A stretch of DNA of 64,000 nt from Halieaceae bacterium. Its GTDB lineage: Bacteria > Pseudomonadota > Gammaproteobacteria > Pseudomonadales > Halieaceae. The position numbers and the translations under genes are program-made. Positions 54,063 to 64,000 of the stretch are shown here, piece after piece (positions within the stretch are counted from its first letter, which is position 1; each line of letters begins with the position of its first letter). The stretch spans positions 1-64,000 of the forward strand of contig JANQIO010000038.1 of the NCBI GenBank assembly GCA_028282105.1, given 5' to 3'. The notes under the pieces were generated by a model. The model searched no databases and was not told the origin of the DNA. It worked only from the letters and a program-made list of their open reading frames with translations.

Positions 54063-56230
54063 AGCCTGTTTCTCTTCAATCCCCTGATAAAAAAGCGCGC
54101 CGGGGCCAGGGCGCGTGCCAGTGGCGCCGGCAGTGGCCAGGGTTCTGCGCAGATTTGTGCGGCCAGCAGTTCGCCACACAGTGGTGTCGAAGTCAGTCCG
54201 CGCGAGCCGTGGCCGGCGCTGAAGTATAGTCCGGGTCGATAGCTGCCGGGGTGGGGCAGGAGTTGGCGGGCGTTGCGACGCAGCGCGGCGTAGTCCTCGC
54301 CAAAGCCGTCGGTGTCGGGCACCGGCCCTGCCACGGGCAGGTAGTCCGGTGTTGCACAGCGATATCCCACCCGGCCGGACAGTTCATCCACCTGCTGCGG
54401 CAGTTCCGCGGCCAGCGCGGGCAGGGCACTGGCCAGTTGGGTCAGGTTGGCCTGGTGATCCGCCGGGCGCAGGGCGGAGTCAGTATCACCGATGTCGAAA
54501 GTGGCCCCCAGGCAGTGCTCACCGTCGCGCGCCGGTGGCAGGTACCCCTCGTGGCAGATCACTGTTTTCAGGGCCTTCAGCGCGCCAGCGCTGCATAGCT
54601 GGCTGGTCTGGCCGCGGATGGCCTGCAGTTGCAGCCAGGCCGCATCGACGAGTTCGGCGCTGGCCGTGCCGCAGGCCACCACCAGCACCGGGGCTTCGGC
54701 CAGCGGCTGCCGGCTGTCGTCCAGGAGCTGCCAGCCGGCGTCGGCCGGGCTGATCGACAGCGGCCCACAGTGCTCGCGCACCTTTATACCCGCGTGCGCC
54801 AGCTGTGCCCGGCACACGGCCGCCGGGTCCAGCCAGCCTGAGCCCGGGTAGTACAGACCTTCGCCGCAGCCTGCTATGCCGGTCAGCTCCGCCGCCTGTG
54901 CCGCGTCGACGCCCTGGACCAGCCCGGGCAGCGAGCGCACCGTATCGAAGAGCACGTCATCGCTGCCCCAGCCCGGGCGTAGCTGCAGCGCGCCGCAGAG
55001 TGCCCCGTCGAGCCCCTCCTGCAGTTCGCCACGCTCCAACATGCCCCGGTAGTGACGTGAGGCAAACAGGAAGCTGTGCAGTGCAAAGCGCGTTAGCGCT
55101 GAGTCCCGATGGGAGAGCCGGGTGTAGAGCGCGCCCTGGGGGTTGCCGGAAGCGCCGCCGGCAATGCCACCGGCATCCAGCACTTCCACCGCGACACCGC
55201 GTTCGGCCAGTGCCCTCGCCGCACAGGCGCCGGCCAGGCCTGCGCCCAGCACCAGGGCCTTCTCCGGCGCCGGGCCGCAGGACAGCGGTCGCTCCGGATC
55301 AGGATAGCGCGTGCGCGGCAGGTGCCAGGGCGTCACCTGTACAGGCTTGGCGGCGGCGGGGCTTTGCAGGCGGCCGCGCAGCATCTCCCGCTTGCGGCCA
55401 AAGCCCGGGGATTTCTCCACCTTGAATCCCGCCTCGGCCAGGCCCCGGCGGACCTCGCCAGCGGCGGTAAAGGTGGCAAAGCTCGAATCGGCAGACCCCA
55501 GGGTGGCCATGGCGCGATACAGCGCGGGGGTCCACATGTCCGGGTTGCGCGCCGGCGCGAAGCCATCGAGGTACCAGGCGTCCACGGCGAGCTCCGGATG
55601 CGACAGCAGCATGTCCAGCGCTTCGCCCAGTTCTGCATACACCAGGTCCAGGCAGACGTTTCCGAACTGGATGCGGTGCATGCCCGGCAGGGCTGGCGGG
55701 TAGGCCGCTGCCAGCTGCGCCGACTCCGCGCCCAGTTCAGGCCAGGCGCTGGCGGCCGTTTGCAGGTCGGTCGGGGTGAGTGGGTAGGCTTCGATAGAGA
55801 GGTAGTGCAAACGGTTCCGGCCATCCGCCTGCCCTCCGGTTTGCCGCCAGGCCTGCCAGGTGGTGAGAAAGTTCAGGCCGGTGCCGAAGCCGGTCTCCAC
55901 GATGGTGAATCTGGTCGACTGCCGCCAGCGCTGCGGCAGCTTATTGCCCGCCAGGAAGACGTGGCGGCTTTCGGCGACACCGCCGGCGCTGGAGAAGTAG
56001 CTGTCTTCAAAGCGGGTGGAGCGTGGTACGCCATCGTCCCAGCTGAGCTCGGCGCTGTGGGCTCCTTGCCAGTGTGAGCTGTCGGCACCCTTTACCTTGG
56101 AGCTGTTGGCACCCTTTACCTTGGAGCTGTCGGCACCCTTTACATTGGAGCTGTTGGCACCTTTTAAATCGGGGCTGCCGGCAGCATGCCCGTTGGCGCT
56201 CGGGCCCGGGGGGTCGTCGGCCCCGGTCAT
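54059..56230 (-). CDS. mnmC: Bifunctional tRNA (mnm5s2U34) methyltransferase/FAD-dependent oxidoreductase MnmC
   Basis: FTIVETGFGTGLNFLTTWQAW; FAPARNPDMWTPALYRAMA; C-terminal FAD oxidoreductase LVLGAGLAGACAARALAERG. Confidence 0.93.
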   Translation of the reverse strand: MTGADDPPGPSANGHAAGSPDLKGANSSNVKGADSSKVKGANSSKVKGADSSHWQGAHSAELSWDDGVPRSTRFEDSYFSSAGGVAESRHVFLAGNKLPQRWRQSTRFTIVETGFGTGLNFLTTWQAWRQTGGQADGRNRLHYLSIEAYPLTPTDLQTAASAWPELGAESAQLAAAYPPALPGMHRIQFGNVCLDLVYAELGEALDMLLSHPELAVDAWYLDGFAPARNPDMWTPALYRAMATLGSADSSFATFTAAGEVRRGLAEAGFKVEKSPGFGRKREMLRGRLQSPAAAKPVQVTPWHLPRTRYPDPERPLSCGPAPEKALVLGAGLAGACAARALAERGVAVEVLDAGGIAGGASGNPQGALYTRLSHRDSALTRFALHSFLFASRHYRGMLERGELQEGLDGALCGALQLRPGWGSDDVLFDTVRSLPGLVQGVDAAQAAELTGIAGCGEGLYYPGSGWLDPAAVCRAQLAHAGIKVREHCGPLSISPADAGWQLLDDSRQPLAEAPVLVVACGTASAELVDAAWLQLQAIRGQTSQLCSAGALKALKTVICHEGYLPPARDGEHCLGATFDIGDTDSALRPADHQANLTQLASALPALAAELPQQVDELSGRVGYRCATPDYLPVAGPVPDTDGFGEDYAALRRNARQLLPHPGSYRPGLYFSAGHGSRGLTSTPLCGELLAAQICAEPWPLPAPLARALAPARFFIRGLKRNRL
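56076..56171. repeat. Four 24-bp tandem repeats within the mnmC N-terminal coding region
   Basis: GAGCTGT(C/T)GGCACCCTTTACCTTG x4, encoding KGA(N/D)SSKV-type octapeptides. Confidence 0.95.
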
Positions 56231-57111
56231 GACCGGGAGGCGGTGTTTCCGAGGGGTGGCAGCCAGTTCGGCGTATCATTCCAGCGCGTGGCCCGCAGGG
56301 CATCGACCGGAATGACGTAGAGCTGGGTTTCACCGGGTGTGGGGGAGTACAGGGTCAGCAGGTATTCGCCGGCATTTTCCAGCTGCACCCGCCACTGCTC
56401 GCTGCGGACACTGATGCGCGCATCGCCACCGCCCAGGGACACCTTGGTCACGTACTGGGATTCGCCCACCGGGCGCAGGCTGTGGTTGGTCTTGCTCACC
56501 AGCTCCCCGGCGCGCCGAATCTCCACGTTGAAGACGATATTGCGTTGCCGGGAGGCGGCGCCGGTGCCGGTGGCCGCCAGTCTCTCTGATATCAGGTTAA
56601 TCGCTGCGATCCCCTCGGTGCCGCTCAGCAGTACCTTGCCGCTGTCCAGGTCGGTCTGCGCGAGTAGCTGCTCAGCGGCGATGCCGCCGGTAGCGTCCGC
56701 CGGCGACTCTCGCTCCACATCGGCGTAGTAGCCCTGCAGCAAGCTGGTCAGGCGGCTGACTTCAGTGTTGCCCGGCGCCGCCGACGCGGAGCCGCTGCTG
56801 AGTTCCATAGCCAGTGCCTGTTCACGTTCGCCGAGTTCGCGTAGCTGCCCCCGGGTGCGACCCAATTCCTCCGCCAGCGCCTGCAGCGCAGGGCTGTCGA
56901 CGCCGCCGGCACCGTTGGCGCGCAGCAGGTCGATGGACGCACGGTATTGAGCGACTTCACGCTCCAACTGGCTTTTTTCCGCGCGCAGCGCCGCCAGCTC
57001 CTGTCCTATGGAGTCCGCGGAGCCCTGCGCCTGCACCCCGTGGGATACCAGGCACACTGCGCACAACAGCCAGGCCGCAGCGCTTGCCGTGAATCGTGAT
57101 GTAGCCAACAT
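56227..57111 (-). CDS. Exported coiled-coil hypothetical protein
   Basis: Signal peptide AAAWLLCAVCLVSHGVQAQ, coiled coil ELAALRAEKSQLEREVAQYRAS. Confidence 0.6.
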   Translation of the reverse strand: MLATSRFTASAAAWLLCAVCLVSHGVQAQGSADSIGQELAALRAEKSQLEREVAQYRASIDLLRANGAGGVDSPALQALAEELGRTRGQLRELGEREQALAMELSSGSASAAPGNTEVSRLTSLLQGYYADVERESPADATGGIAAEQLLAQTDLDSGKVLLSGTEGIAAINLISERLAATGTGAASRQRNIVFNVEIRRAGELVSKTNHSLRPVGESQYVTKVSLGGGDARISVRSEQWRVQLENAGEYLLTLYSPTPGETQLYVIPVDALRATRWNDTPNWLPPLGNTASRS

Positions 57112-57196
57112 CGGTTTTTTCTGTGTTTTTGTGTTATCGGCCTCTTGTACGTCACGCTGCTGGCCATTGCAAGGGTCGCCGTTTAGACTTGCGGAC

Positions 57197-57676
57197 ATGA
57201 GCACATACCAGAACTTCAGCATGGCGCCGGACCGCTTTATGACTATGGCGGGCAACGTGTTGTTCAAGGCGCTGCTGGAGGCCACACGGGCCGACGCCAA
57301 GCGCGTTTACAAGGAAATCAGCGACGGCAAGCGCGTTCAGCTGATGTCAGTGCGCATGGATGACCAGACCGAGCTGCGCTTTGACCTGCACCTGGATCAC
57401 AGCGAGTACCGCGGTGACCGGCTCAACTTCCGCAGTTTTCGCGACGGCCTGGCCAGTCTGATCAGCGCCATGAGCGAGGCGCTGAAGGGTGAGGCGAATA
57501 TCCCGGTGTTCAATGAACAGGGCGGGCGCAGCATGCTGTTTGGCGTACCGGGCCTTACCCAGGTCGGCGATCAGGTCAACGTACTGATGCTGGCGGCGGA
57601 TATGCGCGAGCCCGGCTGCGTGCAGCTCAAGTTGCAGTATATGGAGCCGGGGCAGTTTCAGGCCCAGACTGCCTGA
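57197..57676 (+). CDS. Conserved hypothetical protein
   Basis: Intact 160-aa ORF with plausible codon usage between divergent/convergent genes. Confidence 0.6.
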   Translation: MSTYQNFSMAPDRFMTMAGNVLFKALLEATRADAKRVYKEISDGKRVQLMSVRMDDQTELRFDLHLDHSEYRGDRLNFRSFRDGLASLISAMSEALKGEANIPVFNEQGGRSMLFGVPGLTQVGDQVNVLMLAADMREPGCVQLKLQYMEPGQFQAQTA

Positions 57677-57701
57677 GGCCCTGTCACGGAGCCCGGCTGG
57701 T

Positions 57702-58178
57702 CTAGCCGGCGACCGTGACCGCCGGCAGCGTCGGCCTTGGCAGCGATAGCTTCTCCCGCGGCGCCATGACCTCCGCGGTGCCGGTTACCACCGCCTTGCC
57801 ATCCTGGTTGCGGGCGCTGCACTCGAGGGTCACGAAGCCCTTGTCTTCGCGTTTGTCCACTACCTCCAGTTGCACGGTAATGTCGTCGCCAATTTTCACC
57901 GGGCGGCGAAAGCGCAGGCTCTGCCCCAGATAGACGGTACCCGGCCCAGGCAGGGTCAGCGCCAGGGCGGCGGAGATCAGGGCGCCGGTGAGCATGCCGT
58001 GGGCGATGCGCTCCCCGAACTCGGTGCCGGCGGCAAATTCGGCGTCGATGTGCAGCGGGTTGACGTCACCGGACACTTCCGCGAACAGGACGATGTCACG
58101 CTCGGTAATCTGCTTGCGATACTCAGCGGTCTGGCCCACGGTGATTTCATCGAACGTATAATTGCTCAGGTTTTCCAT
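57702..58178 (-). CDS. MaoC-like (R)-specific enoyl-CoA hydratase family protein
   Basis: FAEVSGDVNPLHIDAEFAAGTEFGERIAHGMLTGALISA hotdog hydratase motif. Confidence 0.88.
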   Translation of the reverse strand: MENLSNYTFDEITVGQTAEYRKQITERDIVLFAEVSGDVNPLHIDAEFAAGTEFGERIAHGMLTGALISAALALTLPGPGTVYLGQSLRFRRPVKIGDDITVQLEVVDKREDKGFVTLECSARNQDGKAVVTGTAEVMAPREKLSLPRPTLPAVTVAG

Positions 58179-58226
58179 TGCAGTGTTTTTCCAGGGTTTG
58201 CTAGCGAGCCGCTAGTGTAGACAAAT

Positions 58227-61200
58227 GTGACCGCCATCTCCGCCACAATTCACTATCCACCAGAACTGCCGATTAGCGAACGGGTGGAGGAGATTGCCCG
58301 CGCCCTCGAGACTCACCAGGTGGTGATCGTGGCCGGCGAGACCGGCTCCGGCAAGACCACCCAGCTGCCTAAACTGTGCCTGGCGCTGGGTCGCGGCGAG
58401 CGGCGCATCGGGCACACCCAGCCGCGACGCCTGGCCGCACGCACGGTGGCCCAGCGTATTGCCGAGGAGCTGGGCGAAACCCTGGGTGAGACGGTGGGCT
58501 ACCAGGTGCGTTTCACCGATACCATCGGTGAGCGCACCCGGGTAAAGCTGATGACCGACGGTATCCTGCTGGCGGAAATCCAGCGTGATCGCCAGTTGCG
58601 ACAGTACGATACGCTGATCATCGATGAGGCCCACGAGCGCAGCCTCAATATCGATTTCCTGCTGGGCTACCTCAAGCAGCTGCTGCCCCGGCGGCCGGAT
58701 CTAAAGCTGATCATCACCTCTGCCACTATCGACGTAGAGGGTTTCTCCGCGCACTTCGATGGGGCGCCTGTCATCGAGGTTTCCGGCCGCAGTTATCCCA
58801 TTCAGACTCACTACCTGGACGCGGAGGAGGGAGATGCCCTGCACCGCGCGGCCGAAGCCGTGGAAGCCATTCATGCCCGCGACTACGGGCCCAGTGGCGA
58901 CACCCTGGTATTCCTCAGTGGCGAGCGGGAAATTCGCGAGCTGGCCCTGGCGCTGCGGCGCCGCCAGCTAGCGGGCCTTGAGGTGCTGCCCCTCTATGCC
59001 CGCCTGTCCCAGGCCGAGCAGTCCCGGGTATTCGATACCCGCAGGCGTGCCGGGATGCGGGTGGTGCTGGCCACCAATGTGGCGGAAACGTCCCTGACTG
59101 TGCCCGGCATCCGTTTCGTGGTGGATACCGGCGTTGCCCGAGTCAGTCGCTACAGCGTGCGCAGTAAACTGCAGCGCCTGCCGGTGGAACCGGTGTCCCA
59201 GGCCAGCGCCAACCAGCGACAGGGTCGCTGCGGCAGGGTGGCGGCAGGGGTCTGCCTGCGACTCTACAGTGAGCAGGACTTCCTCGGGCGTCCGGAGTTC
59301 ACCGAACCGGAGATTCAGCGCACCAACCTGGCCGCCGTGATCCTGCGCATGCTCAAGCTCAAGCTGGGCGCGGTTGAGGACTTTCCGTTCATCAATCCAC
59401 CGGATGGCCGCTTGATCCGCGACGGCTATCGCCTGTTGCAGGAACTGACCGCGGTGGACGATAGCGGCCGCCTGACACCCCTAGGCCACCAGATGGCGGA
59501 TTTGCCGGTGGATCCGCGCTTTGCGCGCATGTTGCTGGCCGCGGCTGAGGGTGGGACATTGGCGGAAATGCTGGTCATCGCCAGCGCACTCAGCGTGCAG
59601 GACCCGCGCGAGCGGCCCGCCGACAAGCAGCAGGCGGCGGATGAGAAGCACCGGCGCTTCTGGGATGAACGGTCGGATTTCCTGGCCTGGCTGAAGCTCT
59701 GGGACTATTACGAGGAACAGCGCCAGGCACTGAGCCAGAGCCAGTTGCGCAAGCTTTGCCAGCGCGAGTTCCTCGCCTTTATGCGCATGCGCGAATGGCG
59801 AGACGTACATTTCCAGCTCACGGTCGCCTGCCGTCAGGGTGGACTGCGGCCCCAGAGCACGGCCGCCAGCTACGAGGCGGTGCACCGGGCCCTGCTGACC
59901 GGGTTGCTTGGCAACATCGCCCAATGGCAGGAGGGCCGGGAGTACCTGGGCAGTCGCAACCGCAAGCTGCAGATATTCCCGGGTTCCAGCCAGTCAAAGA
60001 AACGCCCGGCCTGGCTGCTGGCGGCGGAGATCGTCGAGACCTCCCAGGTGTTTGCCCGTTGCGTGGCGCGCATTGACCCGGCCTGGGCAATGGAGGTCAA
60101 CCCGGCGCTGCTCAAGCACCACGACTATGAACCCCACTGGCATACCCGCAGCGGCCGGGTCATGGCATTCCGGCGCACCAGCCTGTACGGCCTGGTGCTG
60201 GCCGACAAGCAGAAGATTCACTACGGCCCGGTCAACCCGGCCGAATCGCGGGCCATGCTGATTCGCGCGGCCCTGGTGGAGGGTCGCATCAAACCGCGCC
60301 CCGATTTCCTGCAGCATAACCTCGCCCTGGTAGCGGAGTTGGAGGCGCTGGAGTCCAAGGCCCGCCGCCGTGACCTGGTGGCGGACGAGCAGGGTATCGT
60401 GCAGTTCTACGACGAGCGCCTGCCCGACAACATCACCACCGCCAGTCGTTTGCGCGGTTGGCTAAAAAAGCACCCGGAAGCAGACGCCGCGCTGCGCCTC
60501 AGCCGTGAGCGTTTGCTGGTGCGCAGTCTCGACGAAGAACTCGGCAACCAGTTCCCCGATCACCTGGACTGGGAAGAATTCAGTCTCGCCCTCAGCTATC
60601 ACTTTGAGCCCGGTCATCCGCAGGACGGTGTCAGCGTCACTATTCCGGTGGGCCTGCTCAACCGGGTGCCGCGCTACCGCTTCCAATGGCTGGTGCCGGG
60701 CCTGCTGCGGGAGAAGTGTATTGCCCTGGTCAAGGCGCTGCCCAAGGCCCTGCGCAAGCAGTTGGTGCCGGTACCGGACTTTGTCGATCGCGTCCTTGCC
60801 GACCTGGTAGTGGCCGACCAGCCCCTGGTTGATGCCCTCGGTGACGGCTTGCGGGCGGTGGCGGGGGTGCGCGTGGCCACCTCTGACTGGGACAGCGCCG
60901 GCCTCGATGACTACTACCGCATGAATTACCGGATTGTCGATGCCGACGGCAAGCTGTTGCGACAGGGCAGGGAGCTCGACCACCTGATCGACGCCAGCCG
61001 CGACGAAACCCGCGAGAGCCTGGGCGCCGGAGACAACAGCGCTGGCTGGGCCAGCGGCCTGACCCGCTGGGACCTGGGGGACTTGCCGGAGCGCTGGCGG
61101 TCGACCCAGGCTGGTATCGAGATCGAGTCCTACCCGGCCCTGCAGGACGACGGCGACAGCGTCTCGGTGGCCCTGCACGACTACCCGGCCCAGGCGGAGC

Positions 61201-61937
61201 TCGCCCACCGGCGCGGCCTGCTGCGGCTCTATCAGTTGCAGTGCTCGCAGCCGCTGCGCTACCTGCGCAAGAACCTGCTGCGGGGTAACGCCGCCAACCT
61301 GCTGCTGGCCGGGGCGGGCTTGGCCCGCGATGCACTGTTGGACGACCTGCTGGATGCGGTGTTCGCCCGCGCCTTCCTGGAGGTCAGCGTACCGCCCCGC
61401 AGCGAGGCGGACTTCCAGTTGGGCCTGCAGACGGGCCGCGGCGAGCTGGTCACCATCGGTAACGACTACGAGCGCATCCTGCTGGCGGCGTTTGAGCCGC
61501 TGGTGGCGGCGCGCACCCGACTGGCTGCACTGGAAGACAAGGCCCTGGCCTACGCCCGGGAGGATATGGACGGGCAGTTGCAGGGGCTGTTGGGTGAGGG
61601 GTTCTGCTACCGGACGCCCTGGGACCGCATGGGCCACTATCCCCGCTATATAAAAGCCCTGCTCACACGCCTGGAGCGCCTTACGGCGCAGCCTGGCAAG
61701 GACCGCGGCCACAGCGAAACCCTGGCGGAGCTGCAGGCGCCGCTGGCGGCCTACCTGGAACAGGAGCCGCAGGCCCTGCAGCTTAACCCCGAGCTGCTGG
61801 AGTATCGCTGGATGCTGGAAGAGTTGAGGGTGTCCTTCTTTGCCCAGTCGCTGGGCACCTCGCAGCCGGTATCCGCCAAGCGCCTGGGCGAGCAGTGGGC
61901 GCGGGTCGAAGACTGGCGGCGGGCGCACCCCGGCTGA
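58227..61937 (+). CDS. hrpA: ATP-dependent RNA helicase HrpA
   Basis: VIVAGETGSGKTTQLPKLCLALG; DEAH box; LATNVAETSLTVPGIRFVVDTG. Confidence 0.96.
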   Translation: MTAISATIHYPPELPISERVEEIARALETHQVVIVAGETGSGKTTQLPKLCLALGRGERRIGHTQPRRLAARTVAQRIAEELGETLGETVGYQVRFTDTIGERTRVKLMTDGILLAEIQRDRQLRQYDTLIIDEAHERSLNIDFLLGYLKQLLPRRPDLKLIITSATIDVEGFSAHFDGAPVIEVSGRSYPIQTHYLDAEEGDALHRAAEAVEAIHARDYGPSGDTLVFLSGEREIRELALALRRRQLAGLEVLPLYARLSQAEQSRVFDTRRRAGMRVVLATNVAETSLTVPGIRFVVDTGVARVSRYSVRSKLQRLPVEPVSQASANQRQGRCGRVAAGVCLRLYSEQDFLGRPEFTEPEIQRTNLAAVILRMLKLKLGAVEDFPFINPPDGRLIRDGYRLLQELTAVDDSGRLTPLGHQMADLPVDPRFARMLLAAAEGGTLAEMLVIASALSVQDPRERPADKQQAADEKHRRFWDERSDFLAWLKLWDYYEEQRQALSQSQLRKLCQREFLAFMRMREWRDVHFQLTVACRQGGLRPQSTAASYEAVHRALLTGLLGNIAQWQEGREYLGSRNRKLQIFPGSSQSKKRPAWLLAAEIVETSQVFARCVARIDPAWAMEVNPALLKHHDYEPHWHTRSGRVMAFRRTSLYGLVLADKQKIHYGPVNPAESRAMLIRAALVEGRIKPRPDFLQHNLALVAELEALESKARRRDLVADEQGIVQFYDERLPDNITTASRLRGWLKKHPEADAALRLSRERLLVRSLDEELGNQFPDHLDWEEFSLALSYHFEPGHPQDGVSVTIPVGLLNRVPRYRFQWLVPGLLREKCIALVKALPKALRKQLVPVPDFVDRVLADLVVADQPLVDALGDGLRAVAGVRVATSDWDSAGLDDYYRMNYRIVDADGKLLRQGRELDHLIDASRDETRESLGAGDNSAGWASGLTRWDLGDLPERWRSTQAGIEIESYPALQDDGDSVSVALHDYPAQAELAHRRGLLRLYQLQCSQPLRYLRKNLLRGNAANLLLAGAGLARDALLDDLLDAVFARAFLEVSVPPRSEADFQLGLQTGRGELVTIGNDYERILLAAFEPLVAARTRLAALEDKALAYAREDMDGQLQGLLGEGFCYRTPWDRMGHYPRYIKALLTRLERLTAQPGKDRGHSETLAELQAPLAAYLEQEPQALQLNPELLEYRWMLEELRVSFFAQSLGTSQPVSAKRLGEQWARVEDWRRAHPG

Positions 61938-62235
61938 CTACGGCGGCTGCGGGCCTGGCTCTCTTGCCGGTGCCCTCATCGATTCTGTAACAGTTGTGAC
62001 ACAGGTCGGTAATTTATCCAGGCTGTCCAGGGTTTGTGGAATATTACCGATGCCAGCGGGGATACGGTGAAACTTGTTGGTCAATACTGTGTCTCAGTTA
62101 GCACGTTGAGCGATGTGAATCATTTCTCCACGGCAACTCTTCTCACGCTTCTACAAATGCGTGGAAGCGAACTACAGTGATTAAGCGTTACCAGAAACCA
62201 ACCAGACAGAAGAACTGATTTACAGGAGTCTACAA

Positions 62236-62601
62236 ATGGCCTACTCAAAGAAACCCCTCGCAGCTGCCCTGGGCGCAGCGTTCCTGGCATCGGCAGTCAG
62301 CCCCGTTGTCTCTGCTGATACCAACCCGTTTGCGGCCAACCAGCTCAGCGGCGGCTACGACCTCGTCAACTTCGGAGAGCACGAAGGCAAATGCGGTGAA
62401 GGCAAGTGCGGCGAAGGCAAAGGCGACGCCGAAGGCAAGTGCGGCGAAGGCAAGTGCGGTGGCGAGAAGTCTGCCGAAGGCAAATGCGGTGAAGGCAAGT
62501 GCGGCGGCGAGAAATCAGCCGAAGGCAAGTGCGGTGAAGGCAAGTGCGGCGGCGAAAAGTCCTCCGAAGGCAAGTGTGGCGAAGGTAAGTGCGGCGGCTA
62601 A
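62236..62601 (+). CDS. hvfA: HvfA-type MNIO RiPP precursor with ten EGKCG motifs
   Basis: Signal peptide KKPLAAALGAAFLASAVSPVVSA, then repeated EGKCGEGKCGGEKSA; immediately followed by DUF692 gene. Confidence 0.92.
   Translation: MAYSKKPLAAALGAAFLASAVSPVVSADTNPFAANQLSGGYDLVNFGEHEGKCGEGKCGEGKGDAEGKCGEGKCGGEKSAEGKCGEGKCGGEKSAEGKCGEGKCGGEKSSEGKCGEGKCGG
62430..62598 (+). repeat. 45-bp coding tandem repeat in hvfA (AEGKCGEGKCGGEKS units)
   Basis: Four near-identical units of GAAGGCAAGTGCGG(C/T)GAAGGCAAGTGCGG(C/T)GGCGA(A/G)AA(A/G)TC. Confidence 0.95.
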
Positions 62602-62634
62602 GCGTCGGACTGATCTCGCAACTTGACTGACAAC

Positions 62635-63495
62635 ATGTCTACACCACTGTCAGAAGCAACGCCGGGTTTCCAGGGAGCTGGACTCGGCCTGCGGCGGGCC
62701 CTGCTGGGCCCGCTGTCAGAGATGGCGCAGGGAAGCGTCGATTTTATGGAAGTGGCGCCGGAGAACTGGATCAATGTCGGCGGCCGCTTCGGGCGGCAGT
62801 TCAGGGAGCTGGCCGAGCGCTACACCACCAGCCTGCACGGTCTGTCGCTGAATATCGGTGGCTTTGAACCGATCGACCGCGAACTGGTGTCTGCCATCGG
62901 CCAGTTTATGGATGAGTATCACTGCCCGATTTACACCGAGCATCTCACCTACTGTGCAGATGACGGTCACCTCTACGACCTGATGCCGATTCCCTTTACC
63001 GAAGAGGCTGTGCACCACGTGGCAGGTCGGGTCAGGGAGGTGCAGGATATTCTCGGCCGCCGTATCGGCCTGGAGAACGCCTCCTACTATGCCGTATCGA
63101 AAGCCGATATGAGCGAGAGCGAGTTTATTCGCGCGGTGCTGGAAGAGGCAGACTGCGACCTGTTGCTGGACGTGAACAACATCTACGTCAACAGCATCAA
63201 CCACCGCTATGACCCCAACGAGTTCCTGCACTCGCTGCCGCTGGAGCGGGCCCGCTACATCCACGTGGCCGGGCACTACGACGAGGCCGAGGATCTCAAG
63301 GTGGATACCCACGGCGCCGATGTCATCGACCCGGTGTGGGAATTGTTGGCCGAGGCCTACCGCCTGTGCGGTACGCTGCCGACCCTGCTGGAACGGGATT
63401 TCAACCTGCCGCCGTTGGCCGATTTGCTCGGAGAGGTAGAGCAGATTCGCGACATCCAGCGCAGCGTGGCAGCCGAGGCGGTGAACTATGCCTGA
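62635..63495 (+). CDS. hvfB: DUF692/MNIO enzyme HvfB (MbnB-like multinuclear iron oxidase); an in-frame TTG at 62623 is an alternative start
   Basis: [76 protein letters not shown]. Confidence 0.93.
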   Translation: MSTPLSEATPGFQGAGLGLRRALLGPLSEMAQGSVDFMEVAPENWINVGGRFGRQFRELAERYTTSLHGLSLNIGGFEPIDRELVSAIGQFMDEYHCPIYTEHLTYCADDGHLYDLMPIPFTEEAVHHVAGRVREVQDILGRRIGLENASYYAVSKADMSESEFIRAVLEEADCDLLLDVNNIYVNSINHRYDPNEFLHSLPLERARYIHVAGHYDEAEDLKVDTHGADVIDPVWELLAEAYRLCGTLPTLLERDFNLPPLADLLGEVEQIRDIQRSVAAEAVNYA

Positions 63496-64000
63496 GCCCG
63501 CAGCCACCAGCAGTCCGACCGACCTGAAAGCATTGCAGGAGCGCTTCACCGGCCACGTCCGCAACCCGGGTGAGGTGGACGCGCCGGAGGGTATCGAAGG
63601 CCGGCGCATGAAGATCTACAACGATCTTATCTACAACAATGTTGAGGGTTTTCTCAGCGGCGGCTTCCCGATACTGCGAAGCCTGTACCGGGAGGAGGAC
63701 TGGCACCGGCTGGTGCGCGACTTTATTGTCAGCTACCGCTGCAACTCCCCGTACTTCCTGGAGATCAGCCAGGAGTTCCTCAACTATCTGATGAATACCC
63801 GCGAGTCGACACCGGTCGATCCGCCCTTCGCGCTGGAGCTTGCGCACTACGAGTGGGTAGAGCTGGCGCTGGACGTCTCTACCGAGTCATTTCCGGAGCA
63901 GGGCGTTGATCCCGACGGTGATCCGGTCGAAGGCATCCCGGTAATCTCTCCCCTGGCCATGAACCTGCAGTATCGCTACCCGGTGCACGAGATAGGCCCC
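63488..64000 (+). CDS. hvfC: DUF2063 RiPP partner protein HvfC (truncated by window end)
   Basis: [63 protein letters not shown]; overlaps hvfB. Confidence 0.9.
   Translation, partial: MPEPAATSSPTDLKALQERFTGHVRNPGEVDAPEGIEGRRMKIYNDLIYNNVEGFLSGGFPILRSLYREEDWHRLVRDFIVSYRCNSPYFLEISQEFLNYLMNTRESTPVDPPFALELAHYEWVELALDVSTESFPEQGVDPDGDPVEGIPVISPLAMNLQYRYPVHEIGP

Noticed and set aside
62120-62235. Possible ECF promoter upstream of hvfA (GGAAG...CGTT)
   Set aside because: GGAA-to-CGTT spacing is 19 nt and does not match the 17-nt spacing of the three island promoters.
62355-62573. Minus-strand HLPSPHLPSADFSPP repeat ORF
   Set aside because: Antisense of the hvfA 45-bp repeat.

Overview
High-GC gammaproteobacterial chromosome segment, probably a marine cellvibrionalean/Halieaceae-like lineage (taxonomy is inference). 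The backbone is conserved: frr(partial)-uppS-cdsA-dxr-rseP-bamA-skp-fabZ-rnhB-dnaE, then frdCAB, then accA-tilS-pyrG-kdsA-eno-ftsB-ispD-ispF-pcm-DUF368-nlpD-rpoS-fdxA-mutS, and after an island recA-recX-cpxAR/cpxP, preP-like M16, QC, mnmC, hrpA and an hvfABC RiPP locus cut by the window end. Expected neighbours are missing at several backbone positions: lpxD, lpxA, lpxB, truD, surE and cinA.

Best candidate for an undescribed system: an island between mutS and recA (~32.0-42.6 kb). One tightly packed, overlapping operon encodes (i) an HlyD-type adaptor, (ii) a multi-TM (7TM_transglut-like) protein fused to a degenerate D-Ala-D-Ala-ligase-like ATP-grasp domain, (iii) an Asp/Asn beta-hydroxylase, and (iv) a secreted subtilase carrying ~52 AEEA repeats plus an Asp-rich stretch. 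Convergent to it is an ECF sigma/anti-sigma pair. Divergent from the pair is a second unit of alpha/beta hydrolase, DUF1611-like P-loop protein and outer-membrane barrel. I found three matching ECF-type promoter candidates (GGAAT-N16-CGTT), one in front of each transcription unit (HlyD operon, hydrolase operon, and facing the sigma gene). This suggests one self-contained regulon.

Second item of interest: a MNIO/DUF692 RiPP locus (hvfABC) whose precursor has ten EGKCG motifs. Several palindromic repeat families, coding-region repeats and an unusually long K/A/S/T-rich N-terminus on RpoS are also reported. All calls are by reading; no database searches were run.
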